Below are positions 46,161 through 48,708 of a stretch of DNA of 48,708 bases, one piece after another. Location of the stretch: positions 1 through 48,708 of the forward strand of contig JAUNKV010000022.1 of NCBI GenBank assembly GCA_030532575.1, given 5' to 3'. The first letter of the stretch is position 1, and every line of letters begins with the position of its first letter. This DNA comes from Propionibacteriaceae bacterium (GTDB taxonomy: Bacteria > Actinomycetota > Actinomycetes > Propionibacteriales > Propionibacteriaceae). A model generated the notes under the pieces. The model saw only the letters and a program-made list of their open reading frames with translations. It was not told the DNA's origin and made no database searches. The position numbers were made by a program, and so were the translations under genes.

Positions 46161-47459
46161 TCACAACACGTCCGGGCCGGGACCATCCACATGAGCCCCA
46201 CCCGAGGCCGTCGAAATCCCGAAGGTCTGCAACAAATCCACCTCGCCGCGCACCACCTCGGCGAACCGCTCCACCCCGACCACGATCCGCTCGGCAGGGG
46301 GGAAACAGAACGACAGCCGCACGTTGCGGCCCCCCTGACCGTCAGCGAAGAACGCCGGTCCCGGCACGAAGGCCACCCGCGCATTCACCCCACGCGGCAG
46401 CATCGCCGACGCATTCACCCCCTCAGGCAGGGTCACCCACACGAAGAACCCGCCACCCGGCCGCGTCCACGAACACCCGGCAGGCATCTCCCGCTCCAGA
46501 GCCTGCAGCATCGCATCCCGACGCTCCCGGTACATCCCCCGATACACCTCGATCTGCCGACGCCAGTCGTTGCGCTCCAGATAGTCGCTGATCGCGAACT
46601 GCGAGAACACCGGCGGACACAGCGTCGCCGACTCCTGCGCCAACACCAGCTTCTCCTTCACCGCGTGCGGCGCACACACCCACCCCACCCGGAACCCCGG
46701 CGCGAAGGTCTTCGAGAACGACCCAAGATAGATCACGTCCTCATCCATCGAACGCATCGCAGGGATCGGCTCCCCATCCAGGCTGAGCAGCCCGTAGGGA
46801 TTGTCCTCCACCACCAGCACCCCGAGCTCCCGGCACGTCTGAAGCACCTCACGACGACGCCCCAGCGGCTGCGTCACCCCCGACGGGTTGTTGAAATTCG
46901 GGATCGTGTACAGGAACTTCGGGCGCTTCCCCGCCGCCCGCACCCGAGAAACGGCCTCCCGCAGCCCGTCGGGCACCACGCCCGCATCATCGCAGGGCAC
47001 GTGCACCACCTCAGCCTGATAGCTCTGGAACGTCCCCAACGCCCCCACATACGACGGCGACTCCGCCAGGATCACATCCCCCGGGTCGCAGAAGGTGCGA
47101 GTCACCAGGTCCAGCCCCTGCTGCGACCCGGCCGTGATGACCACGTCGTCGGCATGTGCGGTGATCCCCTCCTCCGCCATCACCTGGCAGATCTGCTCCC
47201 TGATCCGGGGCTCCCCCTGCCCCGAGCCGTACTGCATCACCTGGGTGCCGCGCTCCCTGACCAGGGCCGACAACTCGTCGCCCAGATCGGCCAACGGCAG
47301 GTCCTGGATGTTCGGCATTCCCCCGGCCAGGGACACGATCTCCGGCCGGTTCGCCACCGCGAACAGAGCCCGCACCGCCGAGACCTTCAGGCTGTGGGTG
47401 CGCTGCGCGTACTGCTCGACGAACGGGTCGAGCCGGGTGTCGTGTCTGCTCTGGCTCAC
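46161..47459 (-). CDS. PLP-dependent aminotransferase, class I (LysN/MocR-type fold)
   Basis: A 432-residue aminotransferase starting at GTG (47457-47459). Motifs are VSLAGGMPNIQDLPLADLG, YGSGQGEPRIREQI, ITAGSQQGLDLVTRTFCDPG, YTIPNFNNPSGVT, VVEDNPYGLLS and the PLP lysine in LGSFSKTFAPGFRVGW. These place it with 2-aminoadipate/aromatic-type enzymes related to MocR C-terminal domains, without a DNA-binding domain. Substrate is unknown. The gene is a regular resident of the parB-trx neighbourhood in this group of bacteria. Confidence 0.9.
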   Translation of the reverse strand: MSQSRHDTRLDPFVEQYAQRTHSLKVSAVRALFAVANRPEIVSLAGGMPNIQDLPLADLGDELSALVRERGTQVMQYGSGQGEPRIREQICQVMAEEGITAHADDVVITAGSQQGLDLVTRTFCDPGDVILAESPSYVGALGTFQSYQAEVVHVPCDDAGVVPDGLREAVSRVRAAGKRPKFLYTIPNFNNPSGVTQPLGRRREVLQTCRELGVLVVEDNPYGLLSLDGEPIPAMRSMDEDVIYLGSFSKTFAPGFRVGWVCAPHAVKEKLVLAQESATLCPPVFSQFAISDYLERNDWRRQIEVYRGMYRERRDAMLQALEREMPAGCSWTRPGGGFFVWVTLPEGVNASAMLPRGVNARVAFVPGPAFFADGQGGRNVRLSFCFPPAERIVVGVERFAEVVRGEVDLLQTFGISTASGGAHVDGPGPDVL

Positions 47460-47504
47460 CTGACCAACTTATCCTTCACCACACCCCGACGGGAACACTG
47501 CTCA

Positions 47505-48305
47505 CTATCCGCTCAGCCTGGAGTGGAACTCATCGACCAGCGCAGCCAACGTCTCCGGGCTCTGCCCGCTGTGCCCACCGACCGCAATCACCGTTTGACC
47601 CGCGACCTTCGCGCACATCGGGATCTGGCGGCCCTCCAGGGTGCCGCACATCGCCGAGCCAACCTCCACCGGCTCGAGAATCCCCACCTTCTCGATGTAG
47701 GCGTTGATGTCGGTCTCCGGCCGGTACAGCTGCACCAGCAGCTTGTTGCTGCCATCGGAGTAGTTGGCGCTCACCAGCGTCTCATCCGGGCTGCTCGTCT
47801 CGTGCTCGATGATGTCCCCGGCCACGTAGTCACCCATCTGCTTGGGAAGCGCTGCTTCCGAGGCAGCGCTGGAGGAGGGAGAGCTCGACGGCGAGTTCAC
47901 CGGCGACGGCGGGGAAGCCAGGTTGAACACCAACCACCCGGCAACCACCACGAACAGCACCAGCACCCCGATGGCGGTGCTCTTCACCCACACCGGCAGT
48001 GGCGGCTTGGCCCCGTCGTCGTTTCTCCCGACCACCCGCCAATGCCCGGGAGAGGCGGCCGACGACGGCGTGAGCGCGGAGCGACGCGGCATCGGCGAGG
48101 CCGTCACCGGCGAGGTCGGGGTCAACGCGGAACGGCGCGGCACCGGGTTGGGGAAGGGGCTGAGCGGCGTTCCCGGGGAGGACGGGGTGAGCGCGGAGCG
48201 TCGCGGAACCGGCATGTTCACCATGGTGGGTGAATCGTCCTCCTCCGGGACCTCCGGCATACCCCGTCGCGGCCTGCCGCCACCGGGTGAATCGAACTCG
48301 GTCAT
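47505..48305 (-). CDS. Single-pass membrane protein with three PRRSALTP repeats
   Basis: A 266-residue protein. Residues 1-95 are cytoplasmic and contain three copies of PRRSALTP followed by S/T-rich linkers (about 34-41, 55-62, 72-79), possibly phosphorylation or docking sites. One TM segment covers about 106-128 (STAIGVLVLFVVVAGWLVFN). A Ser/Pro-rich stalk and an extracytoplasmic domain follow, with two Cys (SAMCGTLEGRQIPMCAKV) that may form a disulfide. The ATG shares one base with the trxA stop (TGATG), so it is coupled to thioredoxin. No family was recognised. Confidence 0.75.
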   Translation of the reverse strand: MTEFDSPGGGRPRRGMPEVPEEDDSPTMVNMPVPRRSALTPSSPGTPLSPFPNPVPRRSALTPTSPVTASPMPRRSALTPSSAASPGHWRVVGRNDDGAKPPLPVWVKSTAIGVLVLFVVVAGWLVFNLASPPSPVNSPSSSPSSSAASEAALPKQMGDYVAGDIIEHETSSPDETLVSANYSDGSNKLLVQLYRPETDINAYIEKVGILEPVEVGSAMCGTLEGRQIPMCAKVAGQTVIAVGGHSGQSPETLAALVDEFHSRLSG

Positions 48306-48625
48306 CAGATCAGCTCGTCGATGACCTTCTTGAGCGCGTTCTTCGACTTGCCACCGGACAGCGACTTCTCAACCTGCCCGGCCTTGTAGAACTGCAGCGT
48401 CGGCAGCGACAGGATGCCCTGCTGCGCGGCCAGCCCCGCCTCGGCGGAGGTGTCGACCTTCACGAACTTCACCCGACCCTCGTACTCGCGGGCCAGCTCG
48501 TCGATGATCGGCGACAGCTGTTTGCAGGGGGAGCACCAGTCCGCCCAGTAGTCCACCACGACCAGGGTGGGCGACAGCAGCACCTCGTCGGCGAACTGCG
48601 CCTCGGTGATGTCGGTGACACTCAT
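48305..48625 (-). CDS. trxA: Thioredoxin
   Basis: A 106-residue thioredoxin from ATG at 48623-48625 (GAGGAG just upstream). The redox site WCSPC lies near 31-35 in VVDYWADWCSPCKQL; the cis-Pro is in LSLPTLQFY. It reduces protein disulfides using electrons from TrxB, whose gene end lies immediately upstream, giving a trxB-trxA operon that continues into the PRRSALTP membrane protein. Confidence 0.96.
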   Translation of the reverse strand: MSVTDITEAQFADEVLLSPTLVVVDYWADWCSPCKQLSPIIDELAREYEGRVKFVKVDTSAEAGLAAQQGILSLPTLQFYKAGQVEKSLSGGKSKNALKKVIDELI

Positions 48626-48653
48626 CTCTCTCCTCGTTTCAGGACTGGTTGTC

Positions 48654-48708
48654 TCAGGACTGGGCGGCCAGCCAGCGTTCGGCATCCAGGGCGGCGCGGC
48701 AACCGGAC
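48654..48708 (-). CDS. trxB: Thioredoxin reductase, 3' end (partial)
   Basis: The last 17 complete codons before the stop at 48654-48656 read SGCRAALDAERWLAAQS, matching the C-terminus of TrxB (G.G..AALDAERWLA). The rest of the gene lies to the right of the window. The 28-base gap to trxA includes a second copy of TCAGGACTGG. Confidence 0.8.
   Translation of the reverse strand, partial: SGCRAALDAERWLAAQS

Noticed and set aside
48639-48665. Short direct repeat TCAGGACTGG around the trxB stop
   Set aside because: Only 10 bp and no element between the copies; probably chance or minor slippage.

Overview
The window is a high-GC actinobacterial replication-origin region. Gene content and order (gyrA, gyrB, DUF721, recF, dnaN, dnaA on the minus strand; rpmH, rnpA, yidD, yidC, jag, rsmG, parA, parB on the plus strand) are those of Actinobacteria. 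Protein sequences and the many interspersed 'CTGGTCGAGCC...GGCTCGACCAG' foldback repeats suggest the Propionibacteriaceae (an Arachnia/Propionibacterium-like organism; genus is a guess). Genes read away from a point between dnaA and rpmH (about 19.4-21.5 kb), where the leading strands diverge.

Left arm (1-19.4 kb, mostly minus strand). The extreme left edge carries promoters and the leader of an rRNA operon whose 16S gene would begin just outside the window. Next come tRNA-Ile(GAU), a DUF3566 membrane protein, gyrA and gyrB. They are followed by a coupled pair encoding a secreted and a membrane protein, a decayed gene, a membrane protein, a DinB-like protein and a divergent WYL regulator. A shortened GyrB-like paralog lies where gyrB usually sits (next to DUF721). 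A VapBC toxin-antitoxin module is wedged between recF and DUF721, and the end of recF is fused to a copy of the antitoxin 3' end. A small membrane protein, dnaN and an ABC exporter pair separate recF from dnaA.

Right arm (21.5-31 kb, plus strand). rpmH-rnpA-yidD-yidC-jag-rsmG form a compact cluster. A 3.3 kb gene-poor stretch before parA holds an IS256-type transposase remnant, two families of foldback repeats (called R1 and R2 here), a DnaA-box cluster and five parS sites. A sixth parS lies inside parA. parA-parB and a Gln/Gly/Tyr-rich membrane protein follow.

Defence island (31.3-45.05 kb). A five-gene Type I restriction-modification operon reads hsdM - rhuM-like - hsdS - mrr-like - hsdR, with ATGA overlaps between the first four. 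It converges on a 1960-residue protein combining a transglutaminase-like segment, DUF4011, an SF1 helicase, a PD-(D/E)xK nuclease and DUF3320. The island separates parB from a conserved cluster (45.2-48.7 kb, minus strand: trxB 3' end, trxA, a membrane protein with three PRRSALTP repeats, a PLP aminotransferase and a D-Ala-D-Ala ligase-like gene).

Limits: all family calls are by eye from motifs. No alignments, database searches or GC-skew calculations were run.
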